Assembly: GCF_001642475.1 (NCBI RefSeq) | Contig: NW_019173935.1 | Coordinates: forward strand, 248,001 to 312,000 | Origin: Fonsecaea monophora | Taxonomy: Eukaryota > Ascomycota > Eurotiomycetes > Chaetothyriales > Herpotrichiellaceae | DNA length: 64,000 nt | Direction of reading: 5' to 3' | Part shown: piece by piece, positions 51,115-63,193 of the stretch | How the letters are laid out: each line of letters starts with the position of its first letter | Position numbering within the stretch: position 1 is the first letter of the stretch | Translations under genes and position numbers: made by a program | The notes under the pieces: model-generated | Database searches by the model: none | Told to the model about the DNA's origin: nothing | What the model saw: the letters and a program-made list of their open reading frames with translations, nothing else

Positions 51115-53673
51115 ATGACTACGTGGAGATGTTGCAGACGAGACACGAGTTATGGACATGACTCTTGCTATGTTTTTGTTTTTGTTTTTTTGATATTTTT
51201 ACAGTCCTTTGATGACCAGCATCATGATACCCTTTGCGATACATTTTGGGCGGGCGAGGGACTGGAATTTGTGGTTGGCGTTCCGGGATGGCTTCTTGAG
51301 GATCTGGGGGATCTCTGTTTTATTATACCCATCATACCCTCCTGCCATAGACAGGGTTGGATACCTACCACTAGCTACTGTACCAGCTAGGGAGAAGACA
51401 TTTGGAGAAGTGAAGGGAGTTGGATGTTGAATGAGAGAGTTCATCACCACACTAGACACAACTGGCCTCCATTGAAAAATTCCCCGCGTGTCCAGCATTA
51501 CAAATATCAAAGTGCACAAGTACGACGACTGGAGTACATAGAGCCACATAACAGCTCCCACCCCGCGCGACGAAGTCTGTGCTTGACTTGACTATGCATG
51601 CCTGGATACATAAATATCCGGGGCTTCACGCACAACGGCCCAGGACCTCGTATCTCCGGGGTTTCATACATGTACTCGGCACTGAGTTAGTGCTACCACT
51701 TCTACGGGTAGCTTCTCTAGCTCCTCCAAGGGATTTCTCTGGAGTCCTACGAGTTCATAGGATCTACCCGTGTTTGATGTAGCTTAGTTAGTGGTTCTAA
51801 ATATGTACCTAGTTACCTCCTCGGTAGTACTAGGAACTCGTGCGAGAGGTACTGTGCTGTACCGAGTATGTACAAGTAGGTACTCGGTACTGCGGTACTG
51901 TCCCTCGAGGTGCTGTACCGAGTACAAGTAGGACACATCGTAATTAGCGGGTTTTTGATGCGTCTCACCGAGTCCATCTCACCCCTCCAACAAACTAACT
52001 CCCCCAACCTCCTCGTTTTTCGATGTATCCCGCCTTGCCAATGCCACTTGCGGAGGGTGGTTCCGAGTACGACGTACATAGTAGAGTTCGCCAAATATAA
52101 AATACCGAGGACTCGTAAGCAATCGGTGGGTGGGTGGTACTCGGTACTTTATGGCACACGCTAATGCTCAATGGTCCCGTCTGTTCTCTGCATAACTACC
52201 CAGGTACGAAGAGTGGGCACATACTGTGGCCTACGCACCCCGCAGGCACCTGGTACCCAGTTACATGACTGCCCGGGGACCTTGTCCTGGAGAGGTGTGA
52301 CGAGTTCCCAGGAAAATGCTTCCTGGGCGCAATAGTTTCGGGTTTTGTTACACCCATTCATTTCGTAGTCTGTGACTTTTCCCCCAGCCTGAGAAGTGAT
52401 ACCTACGTTCCGAGTGCATAGGAACTAGACTACACGCCCTCCAAGTCAATGGTTTGCTGCCGTAGATATCCTAAGCTGTGTCTTGTCTGTTTACCCTGTA
52501 CTATAGGCGTGTATGTATATATCTGTCTACATTCCTGCTCGTTAGGTCACTCCTCACCGAACCTCACCCGCCTTCCCTTCTCCTGTTCTCGAAGCACGTA
52601 CACACCCGCCAGTTCCGCCCTCGGGGGGCAATCTACAAATCTCTCTTCTCAATAACTCAGCTGATGCGCGGGTGGCGCTCCTTTCCATCTGGGTCTGGTT
52701 GGGGAAACGAATAGCCGGATCCTGCTCTCGCCCTCCAGCCCATCGAACGCACGCGACGGTCGGGTTGCTGCGGCCGCATTACCGTGGAACAAGCGGTATC
52801 CCCCGGATGTCGCAATCAGGGCGGAATCAGTTGTAGGTTTCGTGGTGGTGATGGTGGTGGTGCACGATGATGTAGAGAAGAGGGACGATGCACGAACAAA
52901 GGCGACAAACGACCCCACAGAGACGTATCGTGCACTTCGGCCATCTCGGAACCCTTGACTAACCCAGCTACATGATAGCTGACCTCATAGCTGCAAAGGA
53001 ACCCGGGTGTAGGTACCATGGATGGAAATGCTGCGGTATCTGTATCTTGGTCTGGGGTCACTCAGGGCACGCACCACTGCTAGATCATGAAGTTGACGTG
53101 GTTTTCTGTCTTGATGGATTCTCATTCTCGGACGGAGCGGCGATTGTCTCTGCCAAAAAGAGGTGGGAGGGAGATAAGTCGAAGGATGAGCAAGCTTGGA
53201 GGTTTACCTACGTCGATAGACTCTAGTTCTCATCTCTCTGGATGGATATGCATACCTTCCAGTTTGGGGTTGCTAGAATCACCCCCATTTTCGGAACTCT
53301 GAGTTCATGTCGAGGTCCAGTCTGATGTGCTGCCGCATAGCCAATGGCTGCCGGGGTTTGTGATTGGTTGAGGAAAAGAACAATCACTTCGAAAGTCAGG
53401 TTCTCTCCCAAGCTACACACTTCGGCGACTGGTAAGGCTGACACGCTGAATGGCAAGGCTGAGGAATGTCTTGGCAGGGTCATGACCTCAAAGCCCCGCC
53501 GGCAAGGCAACGGTTCTTGGTCCATTCCAAAGGACTGCGCCTCCGACTGCTGAGTGAAATTTGTAACATCTCCATGCCCGCTCCGTCTGAGCAAGTCAGA
53601 CGAACAACTTGCAATCGAGACGAATACATGGGACAATAGCAATCACGACAGTGCACTGTCCCCGCCATCGCAC
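51115..53673. other. 2.5-kb gene-free stretch with GTACCGAGTA inverted repeats
   Basis: No gene seen. The part at 51660-52150 is dense in GTACCGAGTA/TACTCGGTAC words and related GTAC-containing motifs. The rest, up to the STIMATE gene, has only short unconvincing frames. Confidence 0.45.
51854..51932. repeat. Direct and inverted GTACCGAGTA repeats
   Basis: GTACCGAGTA at 51859-51868 and its exact reverse complement TACTCGGTAC at 51881-51890 flank a 12-base spacer, a potential 10-bp hairpin stem. The 15-base word GTGCTGTACCGAGTA occurs at 51854-51868 and again at 51910-51924, and TACAAGTAGG occurs at 51871-51880 and 51923-51932. A further TACTCGGTAC is at about 52138-52147. Confidence 0.8.
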
Positions 53674-54831
53674 ATGCACCCACCTGGACTCTTCCCCTCG
53701 TCAGCTGCCGAGTTGCACCATGATCTCGTTTCAGCCGTCCAGTCCTTGCAACCCTCCACCAGTCTTACAGCAACAGCCACATCTATACTCTTCAGTATAG
53801 CGACAGCAGCTGCTTCTCCCCCTCTTACCGTCATATCTTCGCCGACTCCATCACCCTCTTCAAGCATGTCCGATGACAATAGCAGTGGCGAATGCAAACT
53901 ACTGGGCCCTTTCGCTATATTGGTGCAGGGAGCGCTGGGCGCTTTGGCACTATTATCCCTGGTTTATAAGAGATGGAGAGAAAGGCCACAGCGACCTCTC
54001 AAGGTCTGGTCTTTTGACGTGTCCAAACAAGTCGTTGGGTCGATCCTACTCCATCTATTAAACCTCCTTATGTCGCTTTTCTCCTCTGGCAAGATAGGTG
54101 AGACTGTGGTGAATGCAACAGCAAGTACACCCGGGTCTGAAACAATCGCGGAATATCAACCAAATCCCTGCTCATTTTACCTGCTCAATCTGGCCATTGA
54201 CACGACTATCGGGATCCCCGTCCTGATCGGCATACTCAAGATTTTGACGATCGGTGCACGGTATACACCTCTCGCGAATCCTCCCGAATCGATCGAATCC
54301 GGAAATTATAGCACACCCCCCAAGGCCTCCTGGTGGGCAAAGCAGTGCCTACTCTACTTTTTAGGATTGATAGGCATGAAGATTTGTGTATTTATCATTT
54401 TTCAACTTTGCCCTTGGTTAGGACCCGTTGGAGACTGGGCACTTGGATGGACAGAGGGCAACGAGGCTGTTCAGATTGCATTTGTCATGTTCATCTTTCC
54501 CTTGATTATGAACGCAGCCCAGTACTATATCATCGACACATTCATCAAGCAGAAGAAGGGACCACAAAATGACAGCGAAGAAGAGATAGAGCATGAAAGA
54601 GGTGAAGAGCATGGTTCTTTGTTGCCAGATGCGTGTTCCGATCATGGCCACTCACTCGATGAGGACGAGGTCTGCAAAGCCAAAAGTTCGGCCTCCAGCC
54701 AGCTCGAGAGGGTCATCTCATATGACCCGGACAAGGACGGGCACGTGGTTGAGAACGAACGACCAGGCGAGAGCAGCAGCTTGACAGCTCACGCCGAGGA
54801 GGAAGGCTTGGAGGACCGGCCCCGGATATGA
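53674..54831 (+). CDS. STIMATE-family (TMEM110-like) vacuolar/ER membrane protein
   Basis: Single exon, 385 residues from the ATG at 53674. The frame upstream has no ATG; the next in-frame ATG at 53866 would remove a Ser/Thr/Pro-rich N-terminus that related fungal proteins usually have. The core starts CKLLGPFAILVQGALGALAL and contains helices around SFDVSKQVVGSILLHLLNLLM, CSFYLLNLAIDTTIGIPVLIGIL, WAKQCLLYFLGLIGMKICVF and AFVMFIFPLIMNAAQYYIIDTF, about five in all. Human STIMATE helps STIM-Orai calcium entry at ER-plasma-membrane contacts. Fungi lack that partner pair, and fungal members are described as vacuolar membrane proteins (family knowledge), so the role here is open. The acidic C-terminal tail of about 100 residues is probably cytosolic. 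Confidence 0.88.
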   Translation: MHPPGLFPSSAAELHHDLVSAVQSLQPSTSLTATATSILFSIATAAASPPLTVISSPTPSPSSSMSDDNSSGECKLLGPFAILVQGALGALALLSLVYKRWRERPQRPLKVWSFDVSKQVVGSILLHLLNLLMSLFSSGKIGETVVNATASTPGSETIAEYQPNPCSFYLLNLAIDTTIGIPVLIGILKILTIGARYTPLANPPESIESGNYSTPPKASWWAKQCLLYFLGLIGMKICVFIIFQLCPWLGPVGDWALGWTEGNEAVQIAFVMFIFPLIMNAAQYYIIDTFIKQKKGPQNDSEEEIEHERGEEHGSLLPDACSDHGHSLDEDEVCKAKSSASSQLERVISYDPDKDGHVVENERPGESSSLTAHAEEEGLEDRPRI

Positions 54832-55952
54832 TTTGGGATGTTTGTTTGCGTTGGTTTGGATGGAGTACCGAAAATGGGAAAGTAGCCGCATGGGAGCTCA
54901 CGGGACCTGGTATATTTGGATAGTGGCAAAGAGGAAATACACGCATGGAGGACCAGACCGCCACATGCGGACGGCCTGAGTTGTTATGGACAATCTCTGC
55001 ATTTCGATTACGTCTGATGTTACTCCGCATCAACGATTCTGGGGATTCAGTTCCCCTTGTAAAATATGAAGGGAGATCGTGACCTCTATCCCTGCGCTCA
55101 ACGGTTTCAGCATCTCCAAACAGTACACATCATCCTGGTGACGCCGACGCTAAGCGGCGCGAGGCGGGAGAGGTTGGCAGGTTGGGTAATCGGGGGGGCA
55201 GCTGATAGGGCGGTGCCCCTGCGCCGCCTGCGTGGCAATGGATCTGGTTAAGAGGGGCTCCATCTGTACCTGAAAGCCCTTTCGCTCGGAAGGTCGCTAT
55301 CCAATTGCGGGGGAAACTGGGCGATGTTGTCTCGTAACAAGTTCCTGAATTCTCTCATTCCATCTCATTCCAGTAGCCCATGTGATGTAGTTTGATGAAA
55401 ATTCTTTTTTGCTCGCGGGGCGTGTCCGTCTTGAAAGATTCCATTGTATAAAAACGGCTCACGGATCCGCCCTTGCTACGCCCAACGAAACCCTCCATTC
55501 ACATTCCCCCAAAGCCACTTGAACACTTTGCGTGTACTTCCGCCCCAAAGCCGTGTTTCAGCTGCGGTGAGACTTCTAGCTATCCGATATCTTTCTATTT
55601 CTCTTATCGAACCGGCACTATTGGCAATCACAAGGGTCTGACGGAGGCCGTTATCCTGTGGCCAGCCTCATTTAGTCTCGTTTGTTCTCATAATCAGTCC
55701 AATTCCCGCTGCAACGGCCATACCAGAAACCCTCCAGGGGCATAGGGTGCGGCTGACAGGCTCACCTATCAAGACAGTACACCATTAGCTGAACCTACCC
55801 ATTACCCGTACAAAAGAGCTCCCGGGCTCGACGTCTGCCTCTACCGCATTCATCTTCCATCTTACATTCCCTTGGTTTTGTCGTTCATTGTTCTGGTCTG
55901 CCATCAAAATCGCGTCTTGTCTTCCCTGGCCACACTCGTTTTCTGAACGACC
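54832..55952. other. Intergenic upstream of the NAD-glutamate dehydrogenase gene
   Basis: 1.1 kb, no gene seen. The promoter and leader of the GDH gene should be here. The last 150 bases are pyrimidine-rich, typical of a fungal leader. Confidence 0.4.
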
Positions 55953-58900
55953 ATGGATCATCTCTCAGTCAACGGCGACCAGCCGCTGAATCCGGCAAGA
56001 CACAAGCTGGTTGAGCAAGTCATCAGGACACCAGGGAGACAACCCTCCCCGCAACCGACTTTGCTAGGAGTGCCCGGGGCCTCCCAATCCAATCAATCGT
56101 TACATCGTATCCTGTCGGACCATAGTCCCGGATATGTGGCTCCTCAATTCGAAGGCAAGAGGGCGCAAATGGAAGAGGGTACGTCCGCAGATCATGGTAA
56201 CAATAACGAAGAGAAGCTGACAGAAGCGCAGTTATGGACCTCATCGAAGAGAAGGGTTTTCTGCCCACCGAATTTATTGCCTCCGAGACCGAATGGTTCT
56301 ACAATTCCCTGGGAATCGACGATATGTACTTCTCCACGGAAACCGTCGAAGCCGTGGCAAGCAACATCCTTTCGTTGTATGCGGCCAAGCTCGCAGCGTA
56401 TGCGCGGGATGACAAGAAGCTCGAGATCAGATTGGCCAAAGAGGCCTCGGATCATGCGGTCTACATTGACACAAGCAAGCCTGGAATAAGCATCATTGAC
56501 GGGCCGAGATACGAACAGAGAATTGACGAGAAATACATCGACGGTTCTACACCCTCAAAGAGCTTCCGTGTCGAGTCCTTCCGATCGAACAATGCTCTGC
56601 CGGAAAATCCGGACGAGTCGCTGCGATGCTATTTCGTTTACGAGTGTCAATTCAAGAACCCGACTCCTGGGCCCAATGAGACGGACATCGAGGTCATCGG
56701 TGAGAAGCGGTTTCTGCAAAAGGCAACACAGAAAACCAAAGAGATCTACCAAGAGATTATCACCTATGCAGTTTCCCGGACTGGCCCAGTCATCGAGATG
56801 TTCGAGATGGAGGGCACCCGAGAAAAGAGACTGGTTATTGCCTACCGTCAAGGGTCGGCCATGGGCGTGTTCAGTGCCCTGTCAGATCTCTACCACTACT
56901 ACGGAGTCACAAGCTCTCGTAAATACGTCGAGCAGTTCTCAAACGGCATCACAGTCGTTTCTCTCTACTTGAAACCGGCCAGTAATGAAATTGCCAAGTC
57001 GAGATACCCTCCGATCGAGGCATCGATCCATCAAATCATCAAAGAGGTCTCTTTGCTGTTCTGCGTCCCTCAGAACAAACTTCAGGGACAGTTCGCAAGT
57101 GGGAATCTGAGCTTACAAGAGAGCATCTACGCCCACTGCGTGCACGTCTTTGTCCAGCAGTTTCTTAACCGGCTCGGCTCCGAGTATACGTCGTTGGTCG
57201 CAGCGTTGAAAGGAGACACCAACGCCAATGCGGAGCTGCTTTCAAAGATCAAGAAGCGGCTACGAACCGAGACGTTCACCTCTGACTATATCCTCGAAAT
57301 CATTAACAAGTACCCCGAGCTCATTCGTAATCTGTACTTGTCCTTTGCAAGCACCCACTACGTGCAGACTCGAGGTGAGCAGGATGATTTTATCCCCACG
57401 CTCAGCTATTTGCGGTTGGACGTGCAAAACGTTATGGACGATGCAGCATTGGCTGAGATGGTGTCAACGACCACCCAAAACCAACACGACGAGATGGTCA
57501 TGCAATACTTTTTGACCTTCAACCGAGCAGTCTTGAAGACCAACTTCTACACTCCGACCAAGGTGGCGCTCAGCTTCCGTCTCAAGCCCAGCACCGAATT
57601 CCTACCCGAGCATGAATATCCACAGCCGCTCTATGGGATGTTCTTGGTCATTGGGTCAGAGTTCAGGGGATTCCATCTTCGGTTCCGCGACATTGCGCGT
57701 GGTGGCATTCGGATCGTCAAGTCTCGTAACAAGGAACTTTACGCAATCAATGCCCGGACTCAATTCGACGAAAACTACAACCTTGCAAACACTCAGCAGA
57801 GAAAGAACAAGGACATCCCGGAGGGCGGCTCCAAGGGTGTTATCCTTCTTGATTGGCAACATCAAGACAAGGCTCGTGTAGCCTTTGAGAAATATATCGA
57901 CAGCATTATGGACCTTCTTCTCCCTCCCACGAGCCCTGGTATCAAGGATCCCATCGTTGATCTGCATGGACAGGAGGAGATCCTGTTCATGGGTCCCGAC
58001 GAGAATACCGCCGACCTCGTGGACTGGGCTACAGAACATGCCCGTGCCAGAGGAGCGCCGTGGTGGAAGTCCTTCTTTACCGGCAAGAGCCCCAAACTGG
58101 GTGGTATTCCCCACGACGCATACGGAATGACGACTCTGTCAGTCCGTGAGTATGTTCTGGGCATTTATCGCAAGCTGAACCTGGATCCGAGCAAAATCAG
58201 AAAGCTGCAGACCGGTGGTCCAGACGGCGACTTGGGATCCAACGAAATTCTCCTCAGCAAAGAGAAGTACACGGCCATCGTTGATGGCTCTGGTGTCCTT
58301 GTTGACCCGGAAGGGCTGGATCACGACGAGTTGATCCGCCTGGCCAAGAAGCGAGTGATGATCTCGCAATACGACATTTCCAAATTGTCACCACAAGGAT
58401 ACCGCGTGCTGGTGGACGAGAACAACGTGACATTGCCTTCTGGCGAAAAGGTCCACAACGGCATGACCTTCCGCAATACATTCCACCTCCGCGATGCTTC
58501 GCAATACGACCTCTTTGTGCCTTGTGGTGGTCGGCCGGAATCCATCGACCTGTCGAGTGCTGGTAAGCTGATCGTGGACGGCAAATGCAAGATCCCATAC
58601 ATTGTCGAGGGTGCCAATCTATTCATCACGCAAGACGCCAAGCTTCGCCTTGAAAAGGCTGGCTGTGTTATATACAAAGATGCCTCGGCCAACAAGGGTG
58701 GCGTCACTTCATCGTCACTCGAGGTCCTGGCAAGCTTGTCCTTTGACGACCAGGGATTCATTGAGAACATGTGTGTTCACAGTGATGGAACTGTCCCTGA
58801 GTTCTACAAGACATATGTGAAAGAAGTCCAAGAGACGATCAAACGCAATGCTCGACTCGAGTTTGAAGCCATCTGGCGTGAACACGAAGCCACGGGGGTG

Positions 58901-59215
58901 CCTCGCTCCACCCTCTCGGACCAACTGTCTCTCGCCATCACGAAACTAGACGAAGACCTCCAAAACTTCAATGATCTATGGAACAACAAGACTCTTAGAC
59001 ATCAGGTGTTCAAAGAGGCGCTGCCCAAGACGCTACAGGAGAAGGTGGGACTGGACAAGATCTTGAGCCGGGTGCCGGACAACTATCTCAAGTCCATCTT
59101 TGGCAGTTTCTTGGCCAGTCGATTTGTGTACGAGTACGGAGCGACGCCCAGTCAGTTTGCGTTTTTTGATTTTATGAGTAAGAGGCTCGCTGGAGCCATC
59201 TCCAACGGGCAGTGA
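55953..59215 (+). CDS. gdh2: NAD-specific glutamate dehydrogenase (large, 115-kDa type)
   Basis: Two exons, 55953-56178 and 56232-59215 (53-bp intron GTACGT..CAG), 1069 residues, the usual size of fungal Gdh2. It deaminates glutamate to 2-oxoglutarate and ammonia with NAD and is used when amino acids serve as carbon or nitrogen source (family knowledge). The junction reads AQMEE-VMDLIEEKGF. Visible motifs are TEWFYNSLGIDDMYF, the central KTNFYTPTKVALSFRL, the catalytic-region FRDIARGGIRIVKSRN, GGSKGVILL, TGGPDGDLGSNEI (dinucleotide-binding region), LFVPCGGRPESI and the VEGANLFIT segment. The tail ends in VYEYGATPSQFAFFDFM. No mitochondrial presequence is evident. It converges with the DUF2011 gene (420 bases between stops). 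Confidence 0.97.
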
Positions 59216-59634
59216 TAGGGCAGGACGGTCATAAGACGGAGCGGGTGGACAATGGGAGAAGACAAAAAGGGCCAATATTGAATGAGACGAGCATGTTAAA
59301 TGGTACAACGGTAAATGATATTCAGCGAGACGCGAGCAATAGCAATGAATGGCGATGAACGATGAAGCAATTTATAGCATGACACTATCTCGTCTTGTCA
59401 CTTCTTTGCCCCACGAGCACTTTTTGTTTCTTATGCGTCTACTACCTGTCACGCCCGCTTGTGTAAGTACCTATAGTCATTACTAGACATCGGGTAAGTA
59501 TGTCCAGGAGATGTGCTAGATGCGGTAGAGACGTGCCAGCCTGGATGGAAGATGATCTGAAATGTGTGCATACTTTGTCGGCTGAGGAGTGGACCAGCGA
59601 GCGAGCGGCGAGCGGACTACGGTGGTAGCTAAGG
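59216..59634. other. Intergenic between convergent gdh2 and DUF2011 genes
   Basis: No gene seen; holds the two 3' ends. Confidence 0.4.
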
Positions 59635-61003
59635 TCATAGGCGTGTTCGTGTGGGATGTATTGGTTTTGGGCTTTTCGGGTGCACAGCCGTGGCGGTTGG
59701 TGCCCTGGATGTGGGAGCTCGTCGTACCGGCGCTGAGGCTGGCGCTGAGGCTGAGGCAACAGAGAGATGTGTCGACGCCAACGCGAATACTTTCGTTGCT
59801 GGCCCCTTGCTATCCGCCTGCGTAGCGACCTGTGCACCAGACTTCTCGTCCAGGTCGTGAGGGCGAACGTGAGGGAGAACATCTTGTTTCCCTTCTTCAT
59901 CGTCATGACCACCACCACCACCACCACCTACAGCCTTCCCCTCTCCCTCTCCCTCTCCCTCCTGCCCTCCCTCCTCCACTTCCACTTTCTTTCTTTTCTC
60001 CCTCTCCTTCCGCTTGACCTTCTTCTCGCGGTTCCGTCGCGTGCGCTTCTCCCGCTCCGTCTCCTCGGTCGCCTTGGCCTGGGCGGCGAGTTCTTGGCGC
60101 AGAGCGAGCCGCCGACGGAGCAGGATGCGGCGTTTCTTGGACGGTCGCTTCGAGCCCGACGAGGAAGACGAGGTCGATGACCTGAGCGGTTGCGCACCGG
60201 CGGATCTATCCTTTCCGTGGAGGAGTTGGACGTGGATCAGCCGCCACGGGAGCGCGGTGCCGGGCCATTTTGTCCGTGTTGCTCGAGAGAGGATGTCGGC
60301 GGTCGACACCGCGACGTCGGCGTACTGTGTCCGTAACGCTTGTGTGGCCTCCTCCGGCAGCGCGGCGGTGAAGTAGTACGAGTCGGGACGGTGGGGGCGG
60401 AGGAAGTGCGCGTTTTCCAGGGACAACGACTCCTCGAGCGCCGCGGGCTCGGGCGTTCGTGACAGTCTGATCCGGGTGTCTGCGATGGTGGTGGTGGTGG
60501 TGGTGGTCGTCGTCGTCACATCGTCCTGAGAAGGTCGCCGGGCAGCAGAAGTATTGGTGGTAGACCTGGACTTCTTTGACGAGGTGAATAGCCGAAACTG
60601 GAACTCTAGAGGTTCTTCCTCTCCTTCTTCTTCTTCTCCTTCCTGCTTTGGGTTGACCGCCGATTTAGACTCTGGCTTTGTTGGTGCTCTTAGATCTGAT
60701 CCCGGCTTCGCCTTTCGCTTCTGCTCCGGAGAGGACGCTGTTGGCGGCGCGACAAACTCGTACTCGAACCCATAGCTTGGTCTCAAGACATTCTCCCCAT
60801 CATCTTTAGGGTGTGTTGTTGGGCATGGCGATACAGATCTACTCGACCCTCGAGAACCTGGGAGTGTGTCATCGACATCATCGTCGTTGTGGTCGTCTCG
60901 GAACAGATCCGATCTTTTGACCCTTTTACCGGTCAACAAATTTAACCAGTACGCCTCTGATCAGGGGAAACACCTACCTTTTTGCATCTGGGACTTCGAA
61001 CAT
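59635..61003 (-). CDS. DUF2011-family fungal protein, unknown function
   Basis: Two exons, 60978-61003 (26 bases) and 59635-60922 (55-bp intron GTAGGT..AAG), 437 residues. The join gives MFEVPDAKRVKRSDLF, the characteristic N-terminus of this fungus-specific family. Other family features are YGFEYEFV and FQFRLF around residues 65-120, and the ENAHFLRPHRPDSYYF segment. Two-thirds along is a strongly basic stretch (KRPSKKRRILLRRRLALRQE) followed by a Lys/Arg/Glu-rich helix, compatible with nucleolar or RNA-associated location (inference). Low-complexity runs of Thr, Glu and Gly come from expanded triplets (GGT at about 60487-60507, CCA at about 59909-59928). No enzyme motif is visible. Confidence 0.8.
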
Positions 61004-61681
61004 GTTTGTTTCTGATATCACGGACCAACACACCAGAGCAACGCCCTCATACGTATGAGTGAATAGGGGTTATGGATCCTCAGAGGACGAATTTGTCTGT
61101 TTTTTCAAGATAAAGAATTCCAGGCCCTTTCAGACGTTCAGCGTGAGACCGATAGCGACAACGACGACGAGACAGATGCATCGATCATATCATATCATGA
61201 CATAGCCTGGCACAGCATATCCACTCATTTCGTTGTATAGTCACGGCACATGTACCTCGTACCTTGTAATGTGCTGTGATGGCGCAATTTGTCGGTGCTG
61301 GTTACTCAGTAGAATCTTTCTCGGTGACAAGTTGATCCGAACCCCGACTTTCCCAAAAACGTGCGTATAAGCCTCCAATGAACGGGTTGGACATACATGC
61401 CGAGTACAAACGTCTTGCGTCTTATTTATGAGTTGCTCCAACTATTGAGATTCTACGCTGATTAGACATCGACCTCTCTATAATCTACAGTTGAATCTGT
61501 GGTTACACTGACAAAACTACCCTCGCTCTCTCGCTTTCTAGGCTTTGAGCGCTTGCATATTTTATTTCATTTTGGCTCCGCCGAAATTTTTCCCGGGAGA
61601 GGCATCGAGTTTTGACGCTTACTGTTTCTCACCACCAAATTGCAAAAAAGGATAAACTGACGATCGAGGGCGAGATCAAAA
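61004..61681. promoter_or_regulatory. Divergent intergenic region between DUF2011 gene and MTAP gene
   Basis: Start codons are 678 bases apart and point away, so both promoters lie here. It contains GTAC-type words (GTACCTCGTACC at about 61253-61265) like those in other gaps of the window. Confidence 0.45.
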
Positions 61682-63193
61682 ATGGAGGTCAAAATCGACC
61701 CGGAACATATACCGACCTCATATTCAGGTGTGTAACCTATGTCTGCGTCTGCGTCTGCTCTGCCCATACATCTGCACATGCATCTGCTTTTAATGCCCCA
61801 CTCTCGCCGCCGTCGTCTATTATAAATGTCTCTCTGAGCCACGGAATGACTCTGTCGGACTGATCGTTGTATATAATTTGCCCTCTGCAGGTCCCGTCCA
61901 CATCGCTGTCATAGGCGGTACCGGGCTCGAACATCTGCCTGATTTCCAGAAAGCCGCCGTCCTCACCGTCAACACGCCCTGGGGCACACCCTCGTCGCCC
62001 ATCACGATCCTCGAGCATCCGTCGCCGACCACCGGCAAACCGATTCCTATCGCCTTCCTGGCCCGCCATGGCCCGCATCACGCACTGGCGCCTCATGAAG
62101 TCCCCTCGCGCGCAAACATCGCCGCCCTACGCCACATCGGCGTGAGATGCATCATCGCCTTTTCCGCCGCGGGCAGTCTGGCCGAGGAGGTCAAGCCGAG
62201 GGATTTCGTCGTCCCGACCCAGGTCATTGATCGGACCAAGGGGGTCAGACCCTGGACGTTCTTCGAGGACGGTGTCGTTTGTCACATCCCTTTTGCGGAT
62301 CCGTTCGATGCAAAGGTGGGGGATGTGGTGAGACGGTGCGGCCACAGCTTGGAGGGCGATGGGGTCGTGTTGCACGATTCCGGCACCTTGATTGTCATGG
62401 GTAAGTTTTTCATCTCGAGATCTCTTCCCCTTGCATTACCATCGACCATCGATCGGGTATGGCATGCCTCTGATGTATGCATTTCTCTTTCGTGAGGTTT
62501 GGACAATTGAGCGGCTTGGCTTGAGAGCAGATGAAGCGGCCCGACAGGATCAAGTCGACGTGGAATCCAGCGGGTGTAGTTCGCCCCTGATGGACTCTGC
62601 GGCGACGAGGGTGATTCTGCTCGATGCGAAAGTCAGAAGGCTCAAGCTATAACGACGTTCTTGGGCATGGCTAACCATCTCTCACCGAACTTCAGAGGGA
62701 CCACAGTTTAGCACTCGCGCTGAGTCGAACTTGTACCGTTCGTGGGGTGGCACCGTTATCAATATGTCGACCTTGCCAGAAGCCAAGCTCGCTGCAGAGG
62801 CCGAAATTGCATACCAGGTTATCCTGATGAGCACAGACTATGATGTACGTGCCCCTCCAACGCTGGGTCGCATTGACATTCCAAAGTCCTTGTGGCATCC
62901 CTCCTCTACACTGCACTGTCCAATTTGTCTAACACGTGAATGAACAGTGCTGGCACGATGTCCACGGCGACGTTTCCGTCGAGATGGTAATGGGTCACAT
63001 GCGCGCCAACGCCGTCAACGCCCGCCGCTTCATCGCCGCTGTGCTGGACGAGCTCTCCAAAGAAGAACATGACGACCTCGTCCAAGCAACGCATCTTGCC
63101 GGAGCGAGGAAGTTCGGCGTCAGCACGTACCCCGAGGGCCGGGGAGAGAAAGCACTCGAGAAGCTGAGGTGGTTGTTCGAGGGCTATTTCTGA
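61682..63193 (+). CDS. MEU1: S-methyl-5'-thioadenosine phosphorylase
   Basis: Four exons, 61682-61727, 61891-62400, 62696-62844 and 62948-63193, 316 residues; all phases close. It cleaves methylthioadenosine with phosphate to adenine and methylthioribose-1-phosphate in the methionine salvage pathway, removing a by-product of polyamine synthesis (family knowledge). Motifs are IAVIGGTGLEHLP, the phosphate-binding ARHGPHHALAPHEVPSRANI, AFSAAGSLAEEVKPRDFVVP with QVIDRT, FADPF, the substrate-site EGPQFSTRAES, WGGTVINMSTLPEAKLA and STDYDCW. The intron at 62401-62695 is 295 bp, long for this region. Other introns begin GTGTGT and GTACGT. Length fits the family with a short N-terminal extension encoded by exon 1. 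Confidence 0.96.
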
